DNA of 64,000 bases from the NCBI GenBank assembly GCA_021397835.1, contig JAJFZO010000583.1, forward strand, positions 1,900,501-1,964,500, read 5' to 3'. Position numbers and translations under genes: made by a program. The notes under the pieces are model-generated. The model did no database searches and was not told the origin of the DNA. It worked only from the letters and a program-made list of their open reading frames with translations. Source of the DNA: Moringa oleifera. Taxonomy: Eukaryota; Streptophyta; Magnoliopsida; Brassicales; Moringaceae. Of the stretch, positions 38,769-50,300 are shown piece by piece; positions within the stretch are counted from its first letter, which is position 1; every line of letters begins with the position of its first letter.

Positions 38769-39240
38769 TAATATAACTAGATTTGTATTGGACTCAATGC
38801 CAAAGCCCATAACAAATGAACCTATATAGTGTAACCCATCAAGAGGCACACTTCCTAAAGAAGTACACTAGATAATAAAGTCGAGTGGAACAGAGTACAA
38901 GTGATCTTATGTTAGCACGGATAATGCTGTAGTTTATGAATAGAAAGTCAGAAAATCACCTAAGGACAAGTCGTATCTCACTAAAAAGATCAATGTGCCT
39001 TTCAACCTTGGTATATAAATAAAAACCTTAAGTATGACATCTTTAAGCTATTTTATCGATACCAAAACCTTATCAATTTTATCACTAACTTGAATGACTA
39101 AGGATACACTGATCGCCTTAGTGACAACTCACTGATTCTTTCCTTATCTTGCATATTTTCTTAGTTTGATCATTATCAATCATCCTTTGGAGATCTTTCT
39201 TCACGTGATAACATTCAACTACTGATTTTTTTAGGTAACA
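38769..39240 (+). repeat. 3' LTR of the Tat-type retrotransposon
   Basis: It is the counterpart of the 5' LTR, beginning TAATATAACTAG and ending GTAACA, directly downstream of a polypurine tract. The heavy divergence between the two LTRs argues for an old insertion. Confidence 0.8.
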
Positions 39241-39874
39241 TTTCACCACAAAAAAAAAAAATGTTATGTAAAATTTAAACACATTTGATTTTACGATGCA
39301 TGAAAATGAATATATTTTTTATAAAAATAAAATTTTACGAAATTATATTAATAAAAATAAATACTAAAACGGACAACACCTTAATATAATTTTGATATGT
39401 AATCTTTTATTACCAGTTATAATCATCGTAAAAAAAAATAATCCCATCAAATTAAAGAATCATTGTGATCAATTAATAATGTCAAGTGGTTTAAATTAGA
39501 TTATATAGACACAATTACTGAAGAAGTCTTTCTTTTTTCAATCCTTTTTTAAGGATAGTTATTTGTTACAACCGTCATATTCATTGCTATTGGCACCTTA
39601 GGACAAGAAAAGAGTACATTTGCTATTTCAAACATTATTTAGGTAACATTTATTTCATAGAATTTTTATAAATTCTTAAAACATTAACATTAAAGATCTA
39701 ATTAGTGGAGACTATAGAAAAACTAAGATTCTTATTAAGATGGGTTTATGAACATGCTAAATCAAATTTATGGATAAAATATCATGAGAAATATATTTTT
39801 GTTATTGTAAAACTAAAATATCTTTTAATAACTTTTTTTTGGGTAAAGGTTATATAAAACTCATATTTACCTCA

Positions 39875-40345
39875 TGTTATTAATCAAACTTTTATATTCA
39901 AAAAGTGATAAATCTAACTCTAATATATTAATTTGGTCTAAATTAAATTTTATCAAAAAAATTTAATATTTAAAAATACTTAAATTAGAGACTTTACACA
40001 ATAAATTTTTATTTGAATTTTTTCATAAATGTACAAAAATATTCAATTACTGTTACAAAAATTTTCAAAATTATTTGAGTACTACAAATATATATATAAT
40101 ACTATAAAAATTTTAAATAATTCACAAAATTAATTTTAAATAATAAATTATTTAAATTTGAGAGAAAAATGCAAAATAAAGTGAAGAATTCGCCTATATC
40201 ATTTTTGAGACATTTTAATAAAGAACATACTCTTAATTTTCATAGTCATTTGAAATAATGTTGAATTTATATCAAACAGATATATTAAAGTTCGATTTTT
40301 TACTTTTAAAATATAAAATTTTAGTTAGTAACATAGATTAAATAT
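39875..40345. mobile_element. Short inverted-repeat element, second family, copy 2 (reversed)
   Basis: It matches the reverse complement of 12228-12690 over its length. Shared stretches include AAAAAGTGATAAATC at the start and CATTTTTGAGACATTT in the middle (CATTTTTGAGGCATTT in the other copy). No coding capacity. Confidence 0.55.
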
Positions 40346-40679
40346 TAAGATTTTATATAATTTTAATTTTTTAAAATCATATCATTTTTAAAAATTTTAT
40401 TTATCTATTAACATTAATTATCATTATTGTCATTACATGTTTATCAAAGTTACTTTAAAAACTTGTAGAATACATGTGAATCTTTTAATATTATATATTA
40501 AATTAAAATTTTTGTATTTTATATTTTATATTATTATATAAAATCAAAATTTAAAAAATTATAATATCAAAAAATAAGAAAAATAAACATTATTTTAAAC
40601 TTTAGATTTTTCATTCTCTCTCCAGTCAAATTTTAATTTTAAACTTCTCTCAGCAAATTTTCATTTTTTAATTTTATCC

Positions 40680-41065
40680 AAACTGAACTTTGATGAAATA
40701 ACTTATAAAAAATTAATAATATTTTTATTATTTAAATACTTAAAAAAAACTCATATAGATTCTAAACTCCATTTAGATTTCATCCTTTCAATTTGTATAA
40801 TTTTTAACTAACAAACTGCTTTCTTAAATTTTTAAAATTTTTAATAGGATAAATTTTTAAATATATTTTTAATAGTAAAAAATTTTAATTTTTTTGATGG
40901 TACCAAAAATATTTTTTTACATTTATAAAAAATTTTAAATCAAAATTTATTGAAAATATCTTTAATTTGAATATTTTTATTTTTAAAATTTTTTAATAGT
41001 ATTCAATTTGATCCAAATTGATATATTAACGTTTGTTTGATAACGTTTTAAAATTTACAATTTTA
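40680..41065. mobile_element. Short inverted-repeat element, second family, copy 3
   Basis: Same orientation as 12300-12690. It shares an ATATTTTTATTATTTAAAT-like stretch near the start and ATTCAATTTGATCCAAATTG near the end. With the reversed neighbour at 39875-40345 it forms a diverged head-to-head pair. Start and end are approximate. Confidence 0.45.
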
Positions 41066-41980
41066 TTAAAATTTTAAAATTTTAAATAATATTTATTTAA
41101 ATAATAATTAATATAATAATAATAATAATAATTGAAAATAACATTACATCAACCAATTTATGTGTATGCAAATACCACCCATCATATCACAGGTGATGCT
41201 CGGCACAATCCGTTATTTTTAAAAAATTATGCATAATTTTATAATATGAATACATGAGATTAATATTTTACTGATTACATGTGTGATTTAATACATAACA
41301 TGGTGAATCATGTTTTACGTGGTATGATGATATATATTTAAATTATAATTAAATTTATTTTTGTTTAAAATTAATAAAAATTTATAAAGATTAATAAAAA
41401 ATTAAAGAGATAAATTTAAAGATTGTTTTTTTAATATATAGTTAAAAAGTATTTAGAATAATAAAATTAATTTTTATAACAAAATTAAATATTAACTAAT
41501 ATAAATAAATTGTAATTTTTTATTTGTAGTTTGTAATATTTTAAATAATTTAAAATAAAATATTAATATTTATAAATTTATTTTTTATAAATATATTTCT
41601 AAATAATTTAAAATATGAAAATGATACACCAACACGAAATAATTAATATAATTTAAATATATTTAATCATCTATTATATTCTATCACATATTATACATAA
41701 TTTAATACTATTTGATATGACATGACATGTTACTTAGGTGAATCATTCTAAATATGATGTACATTCAATTTGCCACGGTATGAACATAATTCAAGTGAAC
41801 CCAACATAAATCACGTTGTCATTTTTAACATGATATTGATATATAATTTTTAATTATTAAATTAACTTATAAAAATATTTTATATAATAAAATACTTTCA
41901 TGATAAATAGTCATATTTTTATTTAATCAAATTAATCATAAGTTAATTTCGTCAAAGAAACAAGTTTTTTATTATTCGTC

Positions 41981-42411
41981 TTAAAATTAAAATTTATAAA
42001 AATTTATATTTATTTAAAATTTATATTTTTATTAGATTCTTAATGTGAACTTTTATTTATAATTTTTGTTAATATTAATGATTTTATATAACATAATGTG
42101 AATATAAATTTTATTTTTACTATTACTTAATATTTTTAAAAAATATTATAAAAATAAATAAAATATTTTTTCTTCAAATTAAATATGATAAAAATATCTA
42201 AAATAATAATAATAATAAATATTTTATTTATTTTGATAATATTCTAAAAAATTATTATGATAATTACATAATTAAAAATTACATTCACATTTTGTTTATG
42301 CGCAAACCCATTAATATTAATAAAAATTATAAACCAAAGTCTCGTATTAAAAATTTAATAAAAAACATATATTTTAAATAAATATAATTTTTTATAAATT
42401 TTAATTTAAAA
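41981..42411. mobile_element. MITE-like inverted-repeat element, copy B
   Basis: The left arm (41981-42080) contains ATTTATAATTTTTGTTAATA, and the right arm (42300-42411) is its inverted partner with TATTAATAAAAATTATAAAC. The arms are about 90 bp. Length and arms match copy A at 7545-7970. No coding capacity. Confidence 0.7.
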
Positions 42412-42569
42412 TTATAAATAAAATATAATTTTTTATATGCAATTAATCATCATTTTATTTATATTATAATCATATCATAGATTGCAAATGCATCCAACTT
42501 ATAAAGATGGGAGGGATTGTTCTTTTTGGCTCGTCCCACACTAAAGAGCTGGTACAACTACAGATTTGC

Positions 42570-42760
42570 CACGTCGCCTCGTGCGTGCATGTCACGTGTT
42601 AAAAAACTCCCGGCCTCCTCCCTGTATGATTCTATCAAATCACTTTGTCCTTGCTACACATTCCTTAGAAGCCTTTCCTCTGCCTTTGTATCATCTGCCT
42701 TCCCACCTGATGCACAACGACACAATCTGCACGTACAGGCGAAGATAGAGAGAGCAAAGA
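42570..42760 (+). promoter_or_regulatory. Annexin proximal promoter / 5' UTR with G-box
   Basis: CACGTG at 42593-42598 and a CACGTC at 42570-42575 lie 165-190 bp upstream of the annexin ATG, in a short GC-richer island after AT-rich DNA. ACGT-core pairs are typical ABA/stress elements, which would fit an annexin. The transcription start is not determined. Confidence 0.45.
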
Positions 42761-45700
42761 ATGTCGACTCTTACGTTGTCTGATCAGCCCCCTTCAGTTG
42801 TGGAAGACTGTGAACGACTCAAAAAAGCTTTTGATGGTCTCTCTCTCTCTCTCTCTCTCTCCTCCACTACATCCATTTCGTCTTTGTATATATTAGACAT
42901 ATAAAGATGCGTATGTATTCAAATTTGTTAAAGTGTTGAATTACGATACGTTTCTTTTGGTCTTATGGCCTGTTCTGTAATTAGATCTTCTTTCTTTTGG
43001 ATGTATGAGATAATGAGGGGTTTTTACATGCGTCATTTATTGGTTTCGTTGACAAGAACCATTTTAAGTTCTGCACTGGGATCTCAGATATGGATTTGAC
43101 TATTGTCGTTTGGACCAGAAACGTAACCGGATTACTTTTTCCAAGTAATGGAAATGTGTTGCGAATTTGTTTCTTGATGTTGCTCTCTGCATTTCGTTCG
43201 ACCCTTTTGACAAAAAAATGGCATCATGTACAATGAATGCATTTGTTGACATTGATGTCAATTCAGTTTGTCTATCTTTCGACGTTCATCTTTAGCAAAT
43301 TGTAATTACTTTTTAATTCACATGATGAAGTCATGAAAATGACTAAGGATGTTCTGTACTAAGAATGCCGCAGTAGTCTTGTATATTTCAGAATAACAGA
43401 TCATTAGCTTGTTAACGTCCGTGCTCCATATTATGACAACAGGGTTGCGTATGACAATTTTGTTAGTTTTTTGTTTTCTAAGTGGATGAGAATGGAGATT
43501 GTTGGTTCTGGTTTTCTTTCGGTTTTTTCTGGGCTTTCTATTTTTCATTGCTGGACGCCCATACAAAAGCCTATTCTGGTATATCCTGAAATACATTTTT
43601 CTGTTTTACTGTCACGTTCCATTTTCAATATCTCTGAGATCGTCTGTTTAACCATCCTGATGTAAGCATCTTTTGTTGGGTTTTCAGTTTGAATGGTGAA
43701 AGGATTTTATTGCAGTGGGTTTTGCTCAATCTCATCACAGTAATTTTGATCAGACTGAATCTTTATGTTATTTGCTATCAGTTTGAAAACGAAAAATCAA
43801 AGAGAAGGAAATGTGTAAATTTTTCAAAACGAGTTGCAAGTCTTAAAATTTAAGTTTATTCATGTGATCAAGAAATTTGTGATCTCGAGCAGCTAAACTA
43901 GAAAATGCCAATAAAACATTTTGTGTGGCTAAATATTCTAGTTACTCCAATGAAACAGAATTCTTCTTTCACCCTTTTCTCTTTGTATTCAAATCGACTT
44001 ATATCAGGTTTAGTTGTTGCTTAAATCATCGTACTAGAAAGTAAATTATTTGCACTACTGAAGCAATTCTGTTTTATATTATCTTTTATGCAAGACATGG
44101 ATACTCTACATTTGTAAATTACTGAATTATTTGGCAGGAAAATATTTCTTTCACAAAATAATGTCCTTTGCAGGATGGGGAACAGATGAGGCAACAATCA
44201 TATCCATATTAGCTCACAGGAATGCTCATCAGCGCAAGTTAATTAGACAAACATATTCTGAAACATATGGAGAAGATCTTCTGAAAGCACTCGATAAAGA
44301 ACTGTCAAGCGACTTTGAGGTCAGGAGTTCATTCAGTAGAATGGATAATTTGCCATAAAATGTAAAGCTTTATTAGCTAATTTCATAGATTTTCTTATTG
44401 TCGGTGTACTCGCAAAAGCTTTAGCTTGGTTGGGCTTTGGGTAGCTTGAGGCCAGGTAGGAACCATGATGAGTTGAAGTAACTGCTGCTTTGTTAACAGA
44501 AAATAGTGCTTTTATGGACACTGGATCCTAGTGAACGTGATGCTATGCTAGCTAACGAAGCTATGAGGAAAAGGACCTCAGGTTATTATGTTATAATGGA
44601 AATAGCTTGCACAAGATCTTCACATGAAGTATTCCTGGTAAGGCAAGCCTATCTTGCTCGTTTCAACAGATCTCTTGAAGAAGATGTAGCACATCACAGC
44701 AGTGGAGATATTCGCAAGGTATTAGATTATATTGGTGCCTGGTATGGAAATTATTAATGGCTAGTATGAAAATGTACTTGAAAATCATCAATGACATCAG
44801 GAATTCTAATCTTCTTGTTCCTTCATATTTTCCTCCTCTTTCTCCTTTCTGCCATTCTTTTGTTGTCAATTCTTAAAGATGATCTATTCTTATTACTTCA
44901 TATGATTGTTTCTTACGCTTGAGACTTCTAAGGTCTCCATCTTTTCTTACAGCTTTTGGTGCCTCTTGTGACTGCATATCGTTACGAGGGACCTGAGGTG
45001 AACTTGACTCTTGCCAAATCAGAGGCTAAGATACTTAACGAAATTATTTCAGAGAAGGCTTACAATCATGAGGAGCTCATCAGGATTCTGACCACTAGGG
45101 GAAAGGCACAAATCAATGCAACACTAAATCAGTACCACGACCAGTATGGAAATCCCATTAACAAGGTGCTAACATCTGATTCTGTTTGTCTCAATTGCTC
45201 TTTTTCTCTCTCGCACCACCACCCTCCAGTGTCTGAAACTTGGAAATGTGAAATCAGGATGTCATCACCACCTAGGCTTTGCTGATTTTATTTTGTCCCT
45301 TTCTTTAACTATAGAAGGATTTTTCTCTAAACAAGTGAGGTTACAGTCAGCCAGACAGAAAAGGATTCTCTGGTATTTGATCGATCCATGAGTTTTTGCA
45401 CCAAGAATCCATTTCTTATGTTGGAAACTACTTTGCATGGTGTTTTGATCAAATTGAAGCAAATTTTCTCTATGAGAGTCAGAAGCTTGTACAATTTCTG
45501 AGTGTGTTTGCTAAGTTAATGTTGCATTTCCAGTCTTAGTAATATCTGACTCTTATTTTTCAGGATCTTAGGATAGATCCAAACGATGAATACCTGAAGT
45601 TTCTGAGAGCTACCGTCAGGTGCCTGACTTATCCTGCTAAGTACTTTGAGAAAGTTCTTCGGGTGGCCATTAAGGGGCTTGGAACTGATGAGGAGGCTCT

Positions 45701-45860
45701 AACCAGAGCTGTTGTCACCAGGGCTGATGTTGACATGAGATTCATAAAAGAAGAGTACTTGCGCAGGAACAGTGAACCTCTGGATTCTGCCATAAGGGGT
45801 GACACCTCCGGAGACTACGAAAGAATGCTTTTAGCTTTAATCAGCAGTGGAAGTGCTTGA
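42761..45860 (+). CDS. ANN1: Annexin, ANN1/ANN2 type (5 exons, 316 aa)
   Basis: Exons: 42761-42836, 44174-44319, 44500-44718, 44953-45165, 45564-45860 (stop TGA). Phases fit exactly and give 316 aa against 317 for Arabidopsis AnnAt1/AnnAt2. It starts [20 protein letters not shown]. Four annexin repeats are present. Repeat 1 has the type II Ca2+ site GWGT (26-29) with Glu68 at the expected spacing, and repeat 4 has GLGTDE (256-261); repeats 2 and 3 lack it, as usual in plants. His40, which is linked to peroxidase activity in AnnAt1, is conserved (ILAHRN). Annexins bind acidic phospholipids in a Ca2+-dependent manner in the cytosol and at the plasma membrane and act in Ca2+ transport and stress responses. 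The intron 1 donor is a non-consensus GTCTCT running into a CT repeat. Assignment to the ANN1/ANN2 clade is sure; choosing ANN1 rests on the Pumilio neighbour. Confidence 0.94.
42839..42861. repeat. (CT)n microsatellite at the annexin intron 1 splice donor
   Basis: About eleven CT units start within two bases of the GT donor at 42837-42838, so the donor reads G|GTCTCTCT rather than GTAAGT. Confidence 0.9.
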
Positions 45861-47358
45861 GCTGATCCTTCAGAGCTCTGTTGGGTTCTTTAAGACATTG
45901 CTTGCATTGCTTGTCTGGATAAATCTATTTCTGGTTGATTCCAATTTCAGTTAATTCTGTAGTTGAAATTCTCAATTATGATGTATCAAAGGTTTGATAA
46001 AATTCAGATTAAACATTTATGTTTTCTAGTTCTTTTTTAATCAATTTTATATATGAATTTTTAATTTAGTTAAAATTTGTTTTTATTTTTATTTTTTAAA
46101 AAATATAAAATTTTTATCTTTATTCATCTCAAAAATTAAATTTTTATATTTAAAAAATAATAAATTAAATATTATTTTATTAATTTAATTTAAATTAAAT
46201 TTTAAATCAAATAGTTATAAAAATATAAAAATATTTTTATTATTAAAATATATCAAAAATTATTTAAATTTAAAGAATGAATCTAAAATTACATTAACAT
46301 AACACATGAGAGTGTAAAATAAAATCTAATCTCATGACATAAAATATCCAAAGAGTACTAAAGCAACTAATTTTTTCTTATAAAACATTTGCAATGTTAC
46401 TTAAAAATTTTGTAATGTATTTTCTTTAAGTTTGTCAATAATCTAAAAGTCTATATAATAAAAATATGTCAAAATAATAAAAAAAAATAAGTGAATTATT
46501 TTCAATGCAACTTTCATGATTGAAATATCTAACTCAAATTACTAATCTTTAAATGAAAAAGTTTCTTTTTATAAATTCAAATTCTTTCATCCAAATATAT
46601 ATTTTAAACAAAATTGATATTCTAATATTCATTCACATAAAAATCAATATAATATGAATTTATAACACATAAAAATTTAATAAAATTAATAATAAATTTT
46701 TTATTTATATTCATGTTTTTTACATTATTATTATAATTTATAAAAAAATTCTTTCATCCCCTTAGAAAAGAAAACTCAATACAAATGAGCAAACTCTTTA
46801 TCCCCAAACTGGAATGCATTAAAAAAAAACAAATCATTTCTGTTTCTTTCATTCTACAACCACTTGTAAGCAGCCACCAACTGCTTTTTAATAAACTAAG
46901 AAAGCTAATTTGATCTCTCAAAGCACAAAACTTGGTGCATGCATCATCACTTCAGGTATAAAGAATAAAAGGAAAATCAAGAAATCATCCACATTTGTAT
47001 AGTACAGCCACATAAACTGAACACTAACAACATTCTATACACTGTACAATCCCATACAGCAAGAATTCCACAGTTAATAACAATGATAACATCTAATGCG
47101 TACATCCAGTAACCTCAGATATCCAAAATTTAAGCTAATGGGAGCAAAATTTCTTTATCTTTTACACTCTTCCAGAAACATGGAAGCTACTTCCATGTGG
47201 TCGTGCCAAGACAAAACTCTTTTCATTTACCAGATTGATACTTCCCCAATTGAATCTGCCTTCCATAGACATATAATTATAACAGAAGTCGTAAGACTAT
47301 GCTAGTGCTGACACAAAACAACAACAGAGCTTCCTCAAGGATGCAGACAAAATGTACA
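45861..47358. other. Convergent intergenic region between annexin and Pumilio 3' ends
   Basis: It holds both 3' UTRs and flanks. 46030-46310 is low-complexity A/T with sequence reminiscent of the short element at 12228-12700 (AAATATTTTTATTATT...ATATCAAAAATTATT), too diverged to be called firmly. No gene is seen. Confidence 0.5.
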
Positions 47359-50300
47359 TTACTTCTTCAGAATCTTCTGAGAAAAAAGCTTCTTTGAGTA
47401 GGGGCTGCTTCTTGAAACTGCTTTGTGGGCCTCAATTGCTTCTACTAGTAAATTGTGCAAAGAACCCTGATGCAGAATGATGAATTAGACCATCAACAAA
47501 GAACAGAAAATAGATAAAAACAAAATGCCATTACACGTGCTAAAACCTCACTGGCATGCAAGACTTAGACCAAGCACATTGGTATGTGGATTTATTGTAC
47601 AGATCTAAAATTTGCATGACCCATCAGTTCAACCAGATACCCTTTCATTGAAACCAGTTACAATTCCATTTACTTAATTAAGAAACAGAAAAGTTCTCCA
47701 TAATGCATGTCATTCAACTTTTATGCCATCACCTAAGAGCCATAGACTAGTTATGTTATGCCGCATAAAATGAGCCATAAGTCAGGTTTTCTTTTTAAGA
47801 GCTCATGATTCCAATTACGAATCCAGATAACACGCAACTTTCAAGCCCAAAAAAGGAAAAAAGAAAATGTGTCCGTGTTTGTGGAGTGAGCTTAGACCCT
47901 CTGTTTCAACAACATAGTTTGTGTGGCCTTTGAGCAACTATGTGCTTGTGTCTATGCATGTGTGGGTGCAGTTATTGCCAAACCTCAGAAACTTGAAGAG
48001 CTGTTTGAACAACATAGTTTGCATGCGGATCTTGAAGTAACTGTTCGAAATGTGGAGCTAAGAGCAGTTCATGTATGATACGTGAACGGCTATTGCTGTT
48101 AAACACTACAAGGCATTTTTCAACCACATGGCTGCTGAACTTCTGCATCGACAGGTGCACATAGTTCCCTTCAAATTGGGAAATCAACCTTGACGCTGCA
48201 GATGGCATCTTTAACTCCAAGATAAACTGCACCACATAGTTTCTGCAAACAGAAGACAAATTTGAACTAAGAAGAATAACGAAGAAAGCTTCAAGAGCCA
48301 ATTGGTTTCAAATAAAGAGTGTGAGCTAACTGATCTCAATGGTATTGCAGTACACAAATACCAAACCATGTTGGCATTGATTTTCCGAAGCTTTCACAAA
48401 AGCAAGATCTCACTGTTATGCAATTTTTTTTTTCTTCAAGTGAATGGCCAGAAGAGGAAATATTTTGACACTAAAAATATGTAGCCAGTGAACCAATAAA
48501 CTGCAGTTTGGAGTCTAGAAGTAAATGAAAGTGGTTGAGAAGGTGGAGGTGGAATCATAAAGGTAAAGAAAATGATGATTAGAATCCAATCAACCACCCC
48601 ATGAGCAATCAAGAAAGAGAAACTGCATCTGAGAAATGTCAATTAGTCTCCCAATTAAGGGAGATGAAAGAATTGACATAGATCAGCACTAAAGAATGTC
48701 TTAAAAGCCAATAATTGTTTTCCAGCAGACAAACATTTTTGTAACTATTTATTTCTTTGACTTCTACTGTCTGTACAAATTTAACTCAGAAAGGATTTGA
48801 TTTTCACTGAGCTATAAGAATTAGGATCAACAGCAGGAGCGTGGCATGATAAAATACCCACTGATTGAGATGACTTAATAAAACACAAGCTGCTTCCCAG
48901 TACTTTCACTGCCCCACAAACATCAAAAGTTCCCACAAGGTTATGATAATGATAATTGTTTGAATCTAGTAATTGCACAGTAATGGCACGAAGCTTGACC
49001 ACAGCCACTGGCATCACAGTGGATGAAAGCTATATGCATTTTCTGAGGCTTCTCTACGGGCCATGTCTGTAACCTCTACAATTCATGTGAAAGTTTAAAG
49101 TTCCAACCTCATAAGATTGAAATGGCTAGTCATCACCTTAATTTTGCTAATGAAGCTCCCAAACAAGTCTCTCATTACTTCAACTAGTCATGTATTTCCT
49201 CAAATGCACTCTTATTTGCACAAACAATCAGTTATTGGAGATGATTAAGGTGGTGTATATTTTTCTTTTATTTCTTTGATTTTAATTTCACTCAGGAAAA
49301 TCTAACATCCACTAAGGAAACTAAAACAAACTCTTAGCTTGAATGGTTGCAAGTAAAATGTTTAATATGATTGTCAATAGAGAGATGTCGGTCTAGTCAG
49401 CAAGTACTAATTACCCAAATGCATCCTGAGCGAGTAGAAGTCCATTGCTTGATATTTCCGTGACCAAGTTTTCTTGATGCTTCCCAGTTGAATGACTTAT
49501 GCATCGTTGAAGAACACAACAGCCATGTTGATGTGTTGCAATGTCAACACAGTACTTTGCAGCAGCAACAAAAATAAACTGCCAACATAGTTATAGAAAA
49601 AATATGATTAATATCTGGTGGGAAACATGAGTGGAGAAAATGCAGGGACAAATGTTCAAATAACAAACTCAGAGATTGATGACAAACTTCTTAGATAACC
49701 TGATATTATAAACTAAAAGCCTTTCATCAACCTTTTGGCCTTGCAAATTGGATTCTCATTTTATGCATCTTATAATCTATCCACACACCAAGTTCATGAG
49801 AGATTTTCTAGGGCCTCTCAATCACAAACATTCACTGGTACAAAAAATTGTGTCATTAGCTGGCTCAATGATGCCTGATCCCATTTGTTTGGCTGACTCT
49901 GTGAGGATCCCTAATGAAGGGTTAGCATCACTTAAGTTTTACGTAGATGCTTGCATGTTATAACCTAATATCAATACAATTCTGAGAACAAAGCATCTCA
50001 GGCAAAAGAAAAGCAGCAGCTTCCTGAGCACGTGAAAGAAGTCTTTTGGCTCTTAGTCAAAGAAATTATTTTACCCAAAAGGTACAAGCTACTTCAACCT
50101 AGATTCAAATTGCTCAATGGCCTTAGCTAATCAGGGGCCATTTACATAGTCAAAGAAAACTCCCCTGTGTTTAACTATACTAATGTCACCTCAAAGATCT
50201 GTAGTAGTAAATTTGTCATTCTGATATGTATTTCAGATTTCTGAATTTGTAAGACCAGAAAAATCTACCAATTCCCCTGAAGATCTTATTCATTTGTTTT

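Larger units (their letters stand above)
25862..39240 (+). mobile_element. Degenerate Ty3/gypsy retrotransposon, Tat lineage, interrupted by a hAT element
   Basis: Two diverged direct repeats (25862-26325 and 38769-39240) are the LTRs. Between them the plus strand preserves, in order and with many stops, Gag C-terminus, protease, reverse transcriptase, RNase H and integrase. A purine-rich AAAGGAGTGGGAAA lies just before the 3' LTR, as expected for a polypurine tract. Without the hAT insertion (26873-31190) and one copy of its target site the element would be about 9 kb. The motif style (LNKACPNDNYPLSRIDQLMD, FMDAYSSYNQIKI) is that of plant Tat elements. No matching 5-bp target duplication could be found. 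LTR divergence and stop density show an ancient, dead copy. Confidence 0.82.
39241..42500. other. Very AT-rich intergenic DNA with small repeat elements
   Basis: No protein gene is recognisable. It contains two copies of one inverted-repeat family (39875-40345 reversed, about 40680-41050 forward) and one copy of a second family (41981-42411), listed separately. The remainder is low-complexity A/T. Confidence 0.6.

Noticed and set aside
38769..39240. Target-site duplication for the Tat retrotransposon
   Set aside because: The five bases outside the proposed LTR ends (CCACT and TTTCA) do not match, so boundaries are only approximate.
49748..49963. 71-codon plus-strand frame in Pumilio intron 2
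   Set aside because: No known domain and no sign of splicing or promoter; likely chance in intron sequence.
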